From an uncultured Bacteroidales bacterium (lineage in GTDB: Bacteria > Bacteroidota > Bacteroidia > Bacteroidales > UBA932): a stretch of 64,000 nt of DNA. Under the pieces are notes generated by a model, which saw only the letters and a program-made list of their open reading frames with translations, made no database searches and had not been told where the DNA came from. Positions 8,126-17,210 of the stretch are shown here, piece after piece. The stretch spans positions 62,001 through 126,000 of the forward strand of contig CALVDH010000002.1 in assembly GCA_944326235.1 (NCBI GenBank), given 5' to 3'. A program made the translations under genes and the position numbers. The stretch's first letter is position 1, and the number at the start of each line of letters is the position of its first letter.

Positions 8126-10846
8126 ATGTCAAACAAAAGAGTTTATTTCTTTGGAGGAAAAGAGGCCGAAGGAAACGGTTCTATGAGAAACCTCTTGGGC
8201 GGTAAAGGCGCGAACCTCGCCGAAATGTGCACGCTCGGAATGCCCGTACCCGCGGGATTCACCATCACCACCGAATGCTGCACGGAGTATTACAATCTGG
8301 GATGCAAGTATCCCGCAGAACTCGAAAAGGAAGTCAATGACGCTCTCTCACGCGCAGAAAGCATGATGGGCCGCAAGTTCGGGGACAAGGACAACCCTCT
8401 CCTCGTATCCTGCCGCTCCGGCGCACGCTCATCCATGCCCGGCATGATGGAGACCGTTCTCAACATAGGTCTTTGCTCCGCGACCATACCCGGTATGATC
8501 GCCAAGACCGGCAATCCCCGCTTCGTCTACGACGCATACCGCCGTCTGATCATGATGTACTCGGACGTGGTAATGGAGAAGGCCGAGGGCATCGAGCCCG
8601 CAGAGGGCCAGGGTATCAGGGTCCAGCTCGACAGGATGCTGGGCGACCTGAAAGCGAAGAAAGGCTACAAGAGCGACACAGACCTGACCGAGGAAGACCT
8701 CAAACAGCTCTGCACAGACTTTAAGGTACGTGTAAGGCAGGTACTCGGCAAGGAGTTCCCTGACAATGCATACGAGCAGCTCTGGGGCGGTATCGGAGCC
8801 GTGTTCAAATCCTGGAACGGCAAGCGTGCCATCGCCTACCGCCGCATCGAGGGCATACCCGATGACTGGGGAACAGCCGTGAACGTACAGGCCATGGTAT
8901 TCGGCAACATGGGAGACAACTCCGCTACAGGCGTGGCCTTCTCCCGTAACCCCGCAACAGGTGAGAACAAGTTCTACGGAGAGTGGCTCATCAACGCTCA
9001 GGGCGAGGATGTCGTAGCCGGTATCCGCACCCCCAACCCCCTGAACGAGGCCACCAAGAACGAGCACAACCGCCATCTGGCCTCCCTTGAGACAGCCATG
9101 CCCGAGGTATACAAGGAACTGGACGAGATACAGAATCATCTCGAGAACCACTTCCACGACATGCAGGACATCGAGTTCACCATCCAGGACGGCAAGCTCT
9201 GGATGCTCCAGTGCCGCGTCGGTAAGAGGACAGGTCTGGCAGCCCTCAATATGGCCATGGACATGCTCCATGAAGGCCTTATCGATGAGAAGACAGCCGT
9301 CATGAGAGTGGCCCCCGCCCAGCTTGACGAGCTCCTCCACCCTATCCTGAACCCCGCTGCTGAGAAGAAGGCCACCGTCATCGCACAGGGTCTGCCCGCA
9401 GGTCCCGGCGGCTCTGTCGGCAAGATCGTCTTCACAGCCGAGGATGCCGTAGCCGCTGCTGAGCGCAAGGAGAAAGTGATTCTCGTCCGTGAGGAGACCA
9501 ATCCCGAGGACGTGGAAGGCATGCGTGCCGCAGACGGTCTGCTCACAGCCCGCGGAGGTATGACCTCGCATGCGGCTCTGGTAGCCCGCGGATGGGGCAA
9601 GTGCTGCATCGTAGGCTGCGACGCCCTGCATATTGACCTTGAGGCCAAGACACTCACCATCAACGGCAAGACCTACCACGAAGGAGATGTATTCTCGCTC
9701 AACGGCTCCAAGGGCTTCGTTTACGACGTCGCAGTAGAGACCATGGACGCATCGGAGAATCCCCGTTTCGTAGAATACATGACCCTCGTAGACAAATACC
9801 GCCGGCTCGGTGTGCGCACCAACGCCGACACTCCCGAGGACGCAGCCCGCGCCCTGTCCTTCGGAGCCGAGGGTATCGGCCTCTTCAGGATAGAGCACAT
9901 GTTCTACGGAGCCAACTCCGAGGAGCCTCTGTCCAAGCTGCGCAAGATGATTCTCTCCAAGACTGAGGAAGAGAGAAAGGCCGCACTGGACGAGCTCGAG
10001 CCTTACATCAAGGAGGCCGTGAAAGCCACCATGAAGGTGATGAACGGCAAGCCCGTGACCTTCCGTCTGCTCGATCCTCCTCTCCATGAATTCGTACCCC
10101 AGACACCCGAGAAAGAAGCAGAGCTGGCGAAAGAACTGGGAGTATCCATTGACGATATCCAGAAACGCGGAGAAAGCCTGCACGAGGTCAACCCCATGAT
10201 GGGCCACCGCGGAGTACGTCTCGGTATCACCTATCCCGAAATCAGCGAGACCCAGTTCCGCGCCATCTTCGAGGCTACTGCCGAACTCCTCAAGGAAGGC
10301 CTCGATCCCAAGCCTGAAATCATGATTCCCGTAACCATCATCGTCCGCGAGCTGGATTTCGAGAAGAAGATCTGCGACCGCGTACACGACGAGGTGGAGA
10401 AAGCTACCGGCATGACCATCAATTACCTCTACGGCACCATGATCGAGATTCCGAGAGCTGCCCTGCTGGCTAACTTCATGGCTAAGACGGCACAGTTCTT
10501 CTCCTTCGGAACCAACGACCTGACCCAGATGACATTCGGTTTCTCCCGCGACGACATCGGAGCCTTCATGGGCGACTATCTGGAGAACAAGCTCCTCGAT
10601 GCCGACCCGTTCCAGACCATAGACGAGGAATCTGTCGGCAAACTTCTGGAAATAGGCGTTCATGGCGGCCGCAGCACCAACCCCAACCTCAAGGTAGGTA
10701 TCTGCGGTGAGCACGGCGGAGACCCCGCATCGGTGGAGTTCTGCCACAAGATCGGCATGAACTACGTATCCTGCTCGCCTTTCAGAGTGCCCATCGCACG
10801 TCTGGCTGCTGCGCAGGCTGCCATCAAGAGCGGAATGAACAGATAA
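8126..10846 (+). CDS. ppdK: Pyruvate, phosphate dikinase
   Basis: Interconverts pyruvate, ATP and phosphate with PEP, AMP and pyrophosphate. In anaerobic Bacteroidota it works near the PEP-pyruvate node. The 906-residue length is the normal full-length form. An N-terminal ATP-grasp region begins with FFGGKEAEGNGSMRNLLGGKGANLAEM. The central swivelling domain carries the phosphohistidine in GGMTSHAALVARGWG (His482). The C-terminal PEP-binding TIM barrel contains GLFRIEHMF, NPMMGHRGVRLG, FSFGTNDLTQMTFGFSRDD and the catalytic Cys in GICGEHGGD. It stands alone, with a terminator just after it at 10868. Confidence 0.98.
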   Translation: MSNKRVYFFGGKEAEGNGSMRNLLGGKGANLAEMCTLGMPVPAGFTITTECCTEYYNLGCKYPAELEKEVNDALSRAESMMGRKFGDKDNPLLVSCRSGARSSMPGMMETVLNIGLCSATIPGMIAKTGNPRFVYDAYRRLIMMYSDVVMEKAEGIEPAEGQGIRVQLDRMLGDLKAKKGYKSDTDLTEEDLKQLCTDFKVRVRQVLGKEFPDNAYEQLWGGIGAVFKSWNGKRAIAYRRIEGIPDDWGTAVNVQAMVFGNMGDNSATGVAFSRNPATGENKFYGEWLINAQGEDVVAGIRTPNPLNEATKNEHNRHLASLETAMPEVYKELDEIQNHLENHFHDMQDIEFTIQDGKLWMLQCRVGKRTGLAALNMAMDMLHEGLIDEKTAVMRVAPAQLDELLHPILNPAAEKKATVIAQGLPAGPGGSVGKIVFTAEDAVAAAERKEKVILVREETNPEDVEGMRAADGLLTARGGMTSHAALVARGWGKCCIVGCDALHIDLEAKTLTINGKTYHEGDVFSLNGSKGFVYDVAVETMDASENPRFVEYMTLVDKYRRLGVRTNADTPEDAARALSFGAEGIGLFRIEHMFYGANSEEPLSKLRKMILSKTEEERKAALDELEPYIKEAVKATMKVMNGKPVTFRLLDPPLHEFVPQTPEKEAELAKELGVSIDDIQKRGESLHEVNPMMGHRGVRLGITYPEISETQFRAIFEATAELLKEGLDPKPEIMIPVTIIVRELDFEKKICDRVHDEVEKATGMTINYLYGTMIEIPRAALLANFMAKTAQFFSFGTNDLTQMTFGFSRDDIGAFMGDYLENKLLDADPFQTIDEESVGKLLEIGVHGGRSTNPNLKVGICGEHGGDPASVEFCHKIGMNYVSCSPFRVPIARLAAAQAAIKSGMNR

Positions 10847-10867
10847 TATCCGGTCTCACACTTTATG

Positions 10868-10907
10868 AAAGGCTGTATCAGGAATATTTTCCGGTACAGC
10901 CTTTTCT
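10868..10907 (+). terminator. Intrinsic terminator after ppdK
   Basis: AAAGGCTGTA at 10868-10877 pairs perfectly with TACAGCCTTT at 10895-10904 across a 17-nt loop. The stem ends in a short T-run, 21 nt after the ppdK stop. Confidence 0.8.
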
Positions 10908-10950
10908 GTAAAATAGTGTCACATCACACCTGCGTGTTCATTTTTTTGAT

Positions 10951-10958
10951 TATATTTG
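10951..10958 (+). promoter_or_regulatory. -7 box of the 10.99-14.89 kb envelope operon
   Basis: TATATTTG is a perfect TAnnTTTG match. The predicted transcript start is about 10964, so the upstream TTG at 10966 would be at the very 5' end of the RNA. This supports the ATG at 10993 as the true start of the first gene. Confidence 0.6.
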
Positions 10959-10992
10959 TAACATATTGATAAATCCTAAATTTGTAATTAAC

Positions 10993-11469
10993 ATGAAACG
11001 AATTCTGTTACTGTCTCTCATGTGTCTGATTACCTTTTCGGCTTTCGGACAGGGAAAACTTATTGAAAGCAGCGAGGACAAACGTCCGGTATGGATCAAG
11101 AGGAATGTAGACCGCTACGACCTTCTTAAAATCGACCAGCAGAGCACCGTCAGTCTCCAGGACGCCAGAGACAAGGCTTTTGAAGAACTTCACAATCTTG
11201 CCTCCAATGCTATAACCGCATACCTGATGCGTACTCACGTAGAGGGTGCCGACGTAGAGAAAGTCCGCAACGACGTAGAAAATTCACAGTTTATCCGCAA
11301 CATATCCGAAGCCACATCCATCCAGACCTACTGGGAGCATCGGCTGGTCAAGAAACAGGACGTTTATTACTATTACATTCTCTATGATTTCAACAACACT
11401 GAGAAGAAGAAAGTCGCACTTGAAATCAACAAGGACAATTTCCAGAACCGACTTGACGAAAAATTCTAA
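10993..11469 (+). CDS. Exported LPP20-like protein, first gene of envelope operon
   Basis: A 158-residue protein with a signal peptide (MKRILLLSLMCLITFSAFGQ, likely cleaved after FGQ). The mature part starts with RPVWIKRNVDRYDLL and has the alternating residues and Ala-rich helix typical of LPP20/FlgT-type domains. It ends with TYWEHRLVKKQDVYYYYILYDF. That segment closely parallels YYWERRYYRSTGRYEYFYAVKYPF in the fourth gene of this run, so the two are probably paralogous domains. The ATG at 10993 was chosen over an in-frame TTG at 10966 because only the ATG gives a clean signal peptide. The next gene starts 11 nt after its stop. Function unknown; periplasmic or outer-membrane location inferred. 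Confidence 0.8.
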   Translation: MKRILLLSLMCLITFSAFGQGKLIESSEDKRPVWIKRNVDRYDLLKIDQQSTVSLQDARDKAFEELHNLASNAITAYLMRTHVEGADVEKVRNDVENSQFIRNISEATSIQTYWEHRLVKKQDVYYYYILYDFNNTEKKKVALEINKDNFQNRLDEKF

Positions 11470-11480
11470 CGAGCTACGAT

Positions 11481-12446
11481 ATGAGAAAATTATTGTTTGT
11501 CACAGCCCTTGCTCTCCTTTCCACAGCCCTGTTCTCCCAGGCCAGGAAACCGGTCATAATGGTTATCCCAAGTGACGCATACTGCGTAAGGGAAGGATAT
11601 GTAATGACTTATGATGACGGAAACGGAAGCACCCAGAGCGCACCAGATTACTCCAAGGCCTTCATCTCCGACGAGAACCTCAGACTCGCCGTATCCGAGC
11701 TCTCCAAGATCATGGCTGACCGCGGATTCCCTCTGAAGGACCTGGAGCAGACACTCAAGAGCATGGAGACCCAGCAGGCGGAAGCCGCCCTCTTCTCCGG
11801 GACAGGCGGCGGCACCATCACCGAAACCCCTCTGGACAGACTGAAAAGAACTGCGAAGGCCGATATCATCATGGACCTGGATTTCAGCATCAAGTCCCGC
11901 GGCCCTCAAAAGTACATCTCCTTCAATCTCCGCGGAGTTGATGCGTACACCAATAAAGTCATCACCGCAGCCTCAGGCGACGGGGCTCCTTCCACGGCTG
12001 CGACTGTCGGTCTGCTTCTGGAAGAGGCCGTACTCAATTACATGGACTCGTTCAATGCAGCCCTCCAGTCCCACTTCGACGACATGTTCGCCAACGGACG
12101 CGAAGTGACCATATCCATACGCATGACCGACAACTGCCCGCTGACCATGAATGACGAGGTGGAATTCCTGGGCGAAGTGGTCCTCCTCTCGGACGTACTG
12201 GATTACTGGATGGACGAGAACACTGTCAACCACCGGTTCTCAAGAGTATCCGGAGGTGACAGCTTCGTAGACTACGAACAGGTACGCATCCCTCTATACA
12301 AGACTGTACTGGGAAAGGAAAGAGCCATAGACACCCGCGGTTTTGCGATGGACCTGGCCCGTTTTCTCAACAAGGAACCGTTCAATCTTCCTTACAAGAT
12401 CAACGAGAGAGGACTCGGAAGTGTATGGATTGTCCTTGGTGACTGA
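11481..12446 (+). CDS. DUF6175 family exported protein
   Basis: A 321-residue protein with a signal peptide (MRKLLFVTALALLSTALFSQ). Its sequence strongly resembles the Bacteroidota DUF6175 family: KPVIMVIPSDAYCVREGYVMTYD near the mature N terminus, a middle region LDRLKRTAKADIIMDLDFSI, then FNLRGVDAYTNKVI. The C-terminal part (FEQVRIPLY-like YEQVRIPLYKTVLG, then DTRGFAMDLARFLN) is also family-typical. The family has no assigned function. It is the second of four exported proteins read in one direction with short gaps, so a shared role in the cell envelope is likely. Three 11-bp tandem repeats begin at its stop codon. Confidence 0.85.
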   Translation: MRKLLFVTALALLSTALFSQARKPVIMVIPSDAYCVREGYVMTYDDGNGSTQSAPDYSKAFISDENLRLAVSELSKIMADRGFPLKDLEQTLKSMETQQAEAALFSGTGGGTITETPLDRLKRTAKADIIMDLDFSIKSRGPQKYISFNLRGVDAYTNKVITAASGDGAPSTAATVGLLLEEAVLNYMDSFNAALQSHFDDMFANGREVTISIRMTDNCPLTMNDEVEFLGEVVLLSDVLDYWMDENTVNHRFSRVSGGDSFVDYEQVRIPLYKTVLGKERAIDTRGFAMDLARFLNKEPFNLPYKINERGLGSVWIVLGD

Positions 12447-12472
12447 TATTTGACTGATATTTGAGTGACATT
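12440..12472. repeat. Three 11-bp tandem repeats at a gene junction
   Basis: TGACTGATATT at 12440-12450 and 12451-12461, then TGAGTGACATT at 12462-12472. The array spans the DUF6175 stop codon and the start of the gap to the next gene. It looks like slippage. Confidence 0.7.
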
Positions 12473-12489
12473 TAACCAGATTGAAAATT

Positions 12490-12945
12490 ATGAGAAGATT
12501 TTTTACTGTCCTTCTTCTGACACTGTCCGCAGCGGCATATATTCATGCCCAGGAGCGCCTGACTGTCAGTGTTACGGTTCCTGACGGCATCTCCAGCGAA
12601 AATGCCGTCACCACGCTCACTTCCAATCTCAAGCAGGCGCTGGTTCTCAATGACGCGGCTGCGGACAACAGCCGTTTCGTGCTGCAGACCAAGATTGCGG
12701 AGCTGTCCAAGGACGTCACCTCCACTGCTCCCCCGATGTTTGTCACAGAACTTGAAATATCTCTTTTCATCACTGATACCGCATCCGGAGATATTCTGAG
12801 CCAGACATCATTTACTGTCAAGGGTATAGACGACAATGAACAGGCTTCCTACATGGATGCCGTAAAAAAAGTCAAGGCCCGCGACCCCAAGCTCAGAGCC
12901 CTGATCAATCAGGCCAAGGAGTATTTCGATGAGCATATTTACTAA
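12490..12945 (+). CDS. Small exported protein of the envelope operon
   Basis: A 151-residue protein with a signal peptide (MRRFFTVLLLTLSAAAYIHAQ). I do not recognise a named family. The mature part runs TVSVTVPDGISSENAVTTLTSNLKQ..., a Ser/Thr-rich beta-strand region followed by DTASGDILSQTSFTVKGIDDNEQASYMDAVKKVKARDPKL. It resembles small Bacteroidota exported proteins found beside LPP20-like genes, possibly a CsgG/LpoB-like half-domain; this is a weak impression. The ATG at 12490 is preferred to an in-frame TTG at 12481. It is followed 15 nt later by the large fourth gene, so it almost certainly belongs to the same transcript. Confidence 0.75.
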   Translation: MRRFFTVLLLTLSAAAYIHAQERLTVSVTVPDGISSENAVTTLTSNLKQALVLNDAAADNSRFVLQTKIAELSKDVTSTAPPMFVTELEISLFITDTASGDILSQTSFTVKGIDDNEQASYMDAVKKVKARDPKLRALINQAKEYFDEHIY

Positions 12946-12960
12946 ACAGATACCAACTAT

Positions 12961-14889
12961 ATGAGAAAGTTTTATACGTATTTCCTGTCTGCGCTCGTGC
13001 TGGCTATCGCCGCCGCCTTCTCAGCCTCAGCCCAGAAGAAGGAATTCAAGGTGGAGGAGTCCAGTGCCAGGAACATGCCGGAATGGGTCAATTCCGTTGA
13101 ACGGGACTTCCTGATAGCAACAGCATCAGGCGGGGACATAGAAGAGGCCAAAGCCGCGGTAATAGAGAATGTCAAGAAACAGATTGCCCAGAGCATTGCC
13201 ACCCGTATCGTCTCGGAGTCCAGTCTCACAACATCCGCATACCAGAGCGGAAGCGATTTCAGCAAGACTCAGAATCTGGAGTCATCCATCCTTTCCCGTA
13301 CAGCCAAACTCCCTTTTATCGGAGAAATATCCTTGTCAAAGGCAGCCGACTACTATTGGGAAAGAAGGTACTACCGTTCTACCGGCAGATATGAGTACTT
13401 TTATGCCGTCAAATATCCGTTCAGCGAGTTTGAGATGAAAAAGCTCGTAATGGAGTATCAGGAGCATGACCGCGGACTGAACGAGAAGATTGCCGACTAT
13501 CAGGCAGGCATAGATTTCGTGACTTCCATTGAGGAGATTTCAGAAACCCTGAACAGCCTCAGGGCTTTCCAGGACGAGTTCGATGTCCAGGACCCCAGAT
13601 TCAATCAGGTTCAGAGCATCGCCAACCAGTACCGTCAGCTTTACGACCAGATTACCATTGACTGGTTCCAGGAGAAAAAAGGTGTCGCTGTCGTCAGCCT
13701 TTCATTGGCCGGCCGCAGTATCTCGACCAGCCAGAGGCCTCAGATCAAATCCAACTGCGCCTCCCAGATATCCTCGTCATACGAGGGCAACACCCTGGTG
13801 ATCAAGTACAATGACGAATATTGCTACGAAGATGACCAGAACTGGATAGAGGTACGTTTCCGTGCAGGCAACAAATACATAAGCGGCAAGATCTATTTCA
13901 AGAACAATGTGGACATTTCCATCACCGGTGTAGTCTCCGACGCGGCCACAGGTCAGCCCCTGCCCTATGCAAGGCTGACTCTTATCCCCGGAGGCAAAAC
14001 GGTCACTACCGGTCGCAATGGTCTGTACGTATTCAACGACCTTGCCTCCGGCACATACTCCGTCCAGGCTGTCAAGAACGGATATTCCGCAAGGGAGGTG
14101 CAGGCTTCCGTAATCTCCGGGACTACTGTCAGGGCCGATATCAGCCTTACCTCCGACGGCTCGGCAGCACAACAGCCCGCAGTACAGCCCCAGCCGACTG
14201 CCGCAGCCACCGTACAGGAAGAGACTGTTCCTGCTGCAACCAAGCCTTCCCAGGATCCGCTCAACACAGTCCGCAACGGTCTTGCAGCCTATTTCCGGTT
14301 CAACGGCACGACCCGCAGCGAGGTATCTGCTGTACAGGGCAATCCCGTAAACAATCCCCAGTACACCACAGGAGCCGACGGCACACAGGCCATCGCTGTA
14401 AGTTCGATAGACGGCAGCCAGATATCTTTCCCCAAGCCCCTCATCGCATATCCCAACATGAACTACAGCGTCACTTTCTGGATGAAAGGCTTCGCTGACG
14501 GGCATGTGTGGTCCATGGCCAGCGGTGACAGCCGGTACAACCAGCCAAAGCTGACAATCAAGGACGGGAAATTCTACCTCTATAACAGTTCCAACTACAA
14601 CGGCTCAAGTTTTACCCATCCACAGCTCGACTACAACTGGCATTTCATAGCAGTTGTAGTGAGAACAGAGGGCAATACCGTAATCGGCTCGCTGTATATC
14701 GACGGAGTGCTGGTCGACTCGCTCAGACTATACGGCTACACCGACAAATCCTGCACCAAGTTCATGCTTGGAGGAGCCAGTGAGTCTGGTGACAATGCGA
14801 TAGATACCAACTTCGACAACCTCAGGATATACAATTCCAGAGCCCTTTCCGACAAGGAAGTGGCTCAGATCTATATGTCCGAGAAGTAG
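12961..14889 (+). CDS. Exported LPP20 / carboxypeptidase-regulatory / LamG multidomain protein
   Basis: A 642-residue exported protein with signal peptide MRKFYTYFLSALVLAIAAAF. The domains in order are: an LPP20-like domain (about 38-200; MPEWVNSVERDFLIATASGGDIEEAKAAV, Ala-rich helix, then YYWERRYY); a linker with EKKGVAVVSLSLAGRSIST; a carboxypeptidase-regulatory-like beta-sandwich (about 318-398; ITGVVSDAATGQPLPYARLTLIPGG); an Ala/Pro/Gln-rich linker (about 400-435); and a C-terminal concanavalin A-like (LamG/laminin-G-3) domain (about 440-640; GLAAYFRFNGTTRSE ... FDNLRIYNSRALSDKEVAQIY). The first domain is a likely paralogue of the first gene in this run. The lectin-like end suggests binding to a glycan or protein at the cell surface (inferred). 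The gene ends 3 nt before the convergent hydE stop. Confidence 0.8.
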   Translation: MRKFYTYFLSALVLAIAAAFSASAQKKEFKVEESSARNMPEWVNSVERDFLIATASGGDIEEAKAAVIENVKKQIAQSIATRIVSESSLTTSAYQSGSDFSKTQNLESSILSRTAKLPFIGEISLSKAADYYWERRYYRSTGRYEYFYAVKYPFSEFEMKKLVMEYQEHDRGLNEKIADYQAGIDFVTSIEEISETLNSLRAFQDEFDVQDPRFNQVQSIANQYRQLYDQITIDWFQEKKGVAVVSLSLAGRSISTSQRPQIKSNCASQISSSYEGNTLVIKYNDEYCYEDDQNWIEVRFRAGNKYISGKIYFKNNVDISITGVVSDAATGQPLPYARLTLIPGGKTVTTGRNGLYVFNDLASGTYSVQAVKNGYSAREVQASVISGTTVRADISLTSDGSAAQQPAVQPQPTAAATVQEETVPAATKPSQDPLNTVRNGLAAYFRFNGTTRSEVSAVQGNPVNNPQYTTGADGTQAIAVSSIDGSQISFPKPLIAYPNMNYSVTFWMKGFADGHVWSMASGDSRYNQPKLTIKDGKFYLYNSSNYNGSSFTHPQLDYNWHFIAVVVRTEGNTVIGSLYIDGVLVDSLRLYGYTDKSCTKFMLGGASESGDNAIDTNFDNLRIYNSRALSDKEVAQIYMSEK

Positions 14890-14892
14890 ATA

Positions 14893-15936
14893 TTAACGTT
14901 TTTCGAAATGCTTTGAATCTCCCCATTGGCCCCAGCCGATGGGGATTTTCATTTCGTTCAGACGCTGTTCTGTCCTGGATGAGGATATCGCGGCATCCTC
15001 CCCCACCCCGGGTTTATTCTGGTATATCTGATATTCTTCACGGACCTCGGCCAGAGTCAGATTGGGCATGAGCACGTTGGCTCCGGCCAGGATGGCCCTT
15101 TCCCGGCCATTTGGATCGATGGCCTGCATCGCCGTAGTGGCAGCGATATTGATATCCGGCATCAGCAGACGCAGCAGCGCCACCATCTTTATTGAGAGTT
15201 CCAGTCTTTCTGTCTGCGGCAGGAGCATGCTCCTATACTGATATAGAGGAGTCTGACTGTGTTCGAGATAAGGCCCCATCCCACACATGTCTATGTCCAG
15301 GGAACGGAAGAAGAGCAGGTCGTCCGCCAGATGGGCCGCCGTCTGGAAAGGAAGGCCTATCATTACCCCGGTTCCGACCTGGTAACCGACTGTCCTCAGA
15401 TCTTTAAGAGCCTGTACCCGGGAATCATAACTGTGCAGGCTGTCCACCGGATGAATTTTTTCATACAGTTCCCTGGAAGAGCTCTCTATGCGCAGCAGAT
15501 ACCGGTGAGCTCCGGCCCCGAACCATTCCCGGTATACTTCCAGAGGCTGTTCTCCCAGCGACAGAGTAATACCGAGCGGCCAGCGCCGTTTGATTTCCTT
15601 CAGCAGGGATGTGATCCTGTCTATAAAGGCCCTGTCAGTTCTTTCCCCTCCCTGAATCACCAAGGACGCATACCCTTCCTTATAGGCGAACTCAGCCGAC
15701 TGCAGTACCTCCTCCGAGGATATCTCATAGCGTCCCGCGGCATGATTGTCCCGACGGATACCGCAGTAAAGACAGTTCTTGCAGCATATATTGGAAATCT
15801 CGACCAGCCCACGGAGATATACCTTGTCTCCTACGGTTGACACCTTGGTCCTGTACGCCCCGCTGTAGAGATGCTCCAGACGGGTGGTGTCCTTTTCCTC
15901 CAGCCATGAAATCAGTGTATCGCGGTCAAACTCCAT
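14893..15936 (-). CDS. hydE: [FeFe]-hydrogenase H-cluster maturase HydE (radical SAM)
   Basis: A radical SAM enzyme that acts with HydG and HydF to build the [2Fe] subcluster of [FeFe] hydrogenase. The 347-residue protein has the cluster motif at Cys51, Cys55 and Cys58 (ICCKNCLYCGIRRDN), the GGE-like stretch VIQGGERTD, and the HydE region MIGLPFQTAAHLADDL. The C terminus has MPNLTLAEVREEYQIYQNKPG. It lies 3 nt downstream of hydF, so the two are one transcript. No hydG or hydrogenase gene is in the window. Biotin synthase-like paralogues are the main alternative, but pairing with HydF makes HydE secure. Confidence 0.94.
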   Translation of the reverse strand: MEFDRDTLISWLEEKDTTRLEHLYSGAYRTKVSTVGDKVYLRGLVEISNICCKNCLYCGIRRDNHAAGRYEISSEEVLQSAEFAYKEGYASLVIQGGERTDRAFIDRITSLLKEIKRRWPLGITLSLGEQPLEVYREWFGAGAHRYLLRIESSSRELYEKIHPVDSLHSYDSRVQALKDLRTVGYQVGTGVMIGLPFQTAAHLADDLLFFRSLDIDMCGMGPYLEHSQTPLYQYRSMLLPQTERLELSIKMVALLRLLMPDINIAATTAMQAIDPNGRERAILAGANVLMPNLTLAEVREEYQIYQNKPGVGEDAAISSSRTEQRLNEMKIPIGWGQWGDSKHFEKR

Positions 15937-15939
15937 AAC

Positions 15940-17148
15940 CTACTTAAGCAAAGGCCTCAAAGCCCGTTCATAGATACCCTTCATATATGAAATCGCCATT
16001 CCGTAATTGGTTACAGGGATACCGTTCTCTATGGCCGGAAGAAGTCTGGAATACAGTTGACGGCGGGTTATCATACATCCTCCGCACTGAAGCACGAGAG
16101 CGTAGTCGGTGACCGGCCTGCCTATGCTGTCCAGTCCGCCGACGACATCGAACGTCAGGTCCTTCCCGGTCCTGCGTCTGAGAAGGGCCGGGATCTTGAC
16201 TCTTCCTATATCCTCGCAGGAGGAATGATGGGAGCAGGACTCGAGTATAAGGACCCTGTCCCCGTCCTTCAGCCGGTCTATGGCCGGTGTTCCCTGGATA
16301 TACTTGTCGAAACATCCCTTGCTGCGCGCCAGCAGCATACTGAAACTGGTCAGAGGGACCTCCTCCGGAACTGCGGACGCGACTTCTGAGAAAGCCTGGC
16401 TGTCCGTCACCACGAGGTCGAAGCGCTCCCCTTTCCCAGGAAACAGTCCTGCAAGAGCCGCCGGCTGTACTACCGTCGCGACAGCACCGATATCCAGAAG
16501 AGAGCGTATGGCATTGACCTGAGGCAGAATCAGCCTGCCAGTAGGCGCCTCGCTGTCTATCGGGCACACCAGCAGAACTCTTTGTCCTGCTGATACTATT
16601 CCGTCGAACATGGGCCGCTCTACCATGCGGGAGGAAGAGACCAGGCGGCGGACCGTCTCCAGAAGGGACTGTATCATACTGTCTTTTTCAGGGATTCCCG
16701 CAGACGAAGAGAAATCCTGAAAACCGGCGTCGGGATACTTCTGCAGAAGCCGGTCCTTAAGCCTGCTGTCTACTGAGGATATGTCAGACTTGCTGTGAAT
16801 CAGAACCACTGGAACAGAATAGCGCGTCAGAATATCCATCAGGTCCTCTTCAGGCTTACCGAAATCACTCGCCGAGAACAACAGCAGAGCGATATCTATC
16901 TGGGCTGTAACATCTTCAGTTCTTGCTACCCTCATACGGCCCAGACTGCCGTCATCATCTATTCCCGCCGTATCGATAAGGACACAGGGGCCGAGGCCGA
17001 AAATCTCCATGCGCTTGCGGACAGGATCCGTAGTAGTGCCCGGATGGTCTGACACTATAGCAACCTCTTGACCTGCAAGTGTATTGATAAGTGAAGACTT
17101 ACCTACATTACGCCTTCCGAATATTCCGATATTGACAGCTGTACTCAT
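15940..17148 (-). CDS. hydF: [FeFe]-hydrogenase maturation GTPase HydF
   Basis: The scaffold GTPase on which the H-cluster [2Fe] unit is assembled before transfer to HydA. With the chosen ATG the product is 402 residues and begins STAVNIGIFGRRNVGKSSLIN, with the P-loop at residues 10-19. G3 is DTAGIDDDG and G4 is the variant HSKSDIS. The C-terminal iron-sulphur domain has the CxH motif in LESCSHHSS and the CGGC pair in VLQCGGCMITRR. An upstream in-frame ATG would add eight residues ahead of the normal HydF N terminus, so it was rejected. A TATTTTTG box lies 22 nt upstream. It is divergent from the DUF6913 gene. Confidence 0.95.
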   Translation of the reverse strand: MSTAVNIGIFGRRNVGKSSLINTLAGQEVAIVSDHPGTTTDPVRKRMEIFGLGPCVLIDTAGIDDDGSLGRMRVARTEDVTAQIDIALLLFSASDFGKPEEDLMDILTRYSVPVVLIHSKSDISSVDSRLKDRLLQKYPDAGFQDFSSSAGIPEKDSMIQSLLETVRRLVSSSRMVERPMFDGIVSAGQRVLLVCPIDSEAPTGRLILPQVNAIRSLLDIGAVATVVQPAALAGLFPGKGERFDLVVTDSQAFSEVASAVPEEVPLTSFSMLLARSKGCFDKYIQGTPAIDRLKDGDRVLILESCSHHSSCEDIGRVKIPALLRRRTGKDLTFDVVGGLDSIGRPVTDYALVLQCGGCMITRRQLYSRLLPAIENGIPVTNYGMAISYMKGIYERALRPLLK

Positions 17149-17169
17149 TTTAGAAATATTAAAACCGAG

Positions 17170-17177
17170 CAAAAATA
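17170..17177 (-). promoter_or_regulatory. -7 box for hydF-hydE
   Basis: Read on the minus strand this is TATTTTTG (TAnnTTTG). The predicted start is about 17164, 15 nt before the hydF ATG. Confidence 0.5.
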
Positions 17178-17198
17178 TAAAAAATCAAAACAGTTTCG

Positions 17199-17206
17199 TA
17201 TCTTTG
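17199..17206 (+). promoter_or_regulatory. -7 box for the DUF6913 gene, leaderless geometry
   Basis: TATCTTTG ends only 4 nt before the ATG at 17211, so transcription would start at or next to the start codon. Confidence 0.55.
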
Positions 17207-17210
17207 TCGG

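Noticed and set aside
8429-10747. 772-codon open frame on the minus strand inside ppdK
   Set aside because: Shadow frame: ppdK is full length with all catalytic motifs, and the antisense product is a low-complexity, Cys/His/Val-rich string without a signal or start context.
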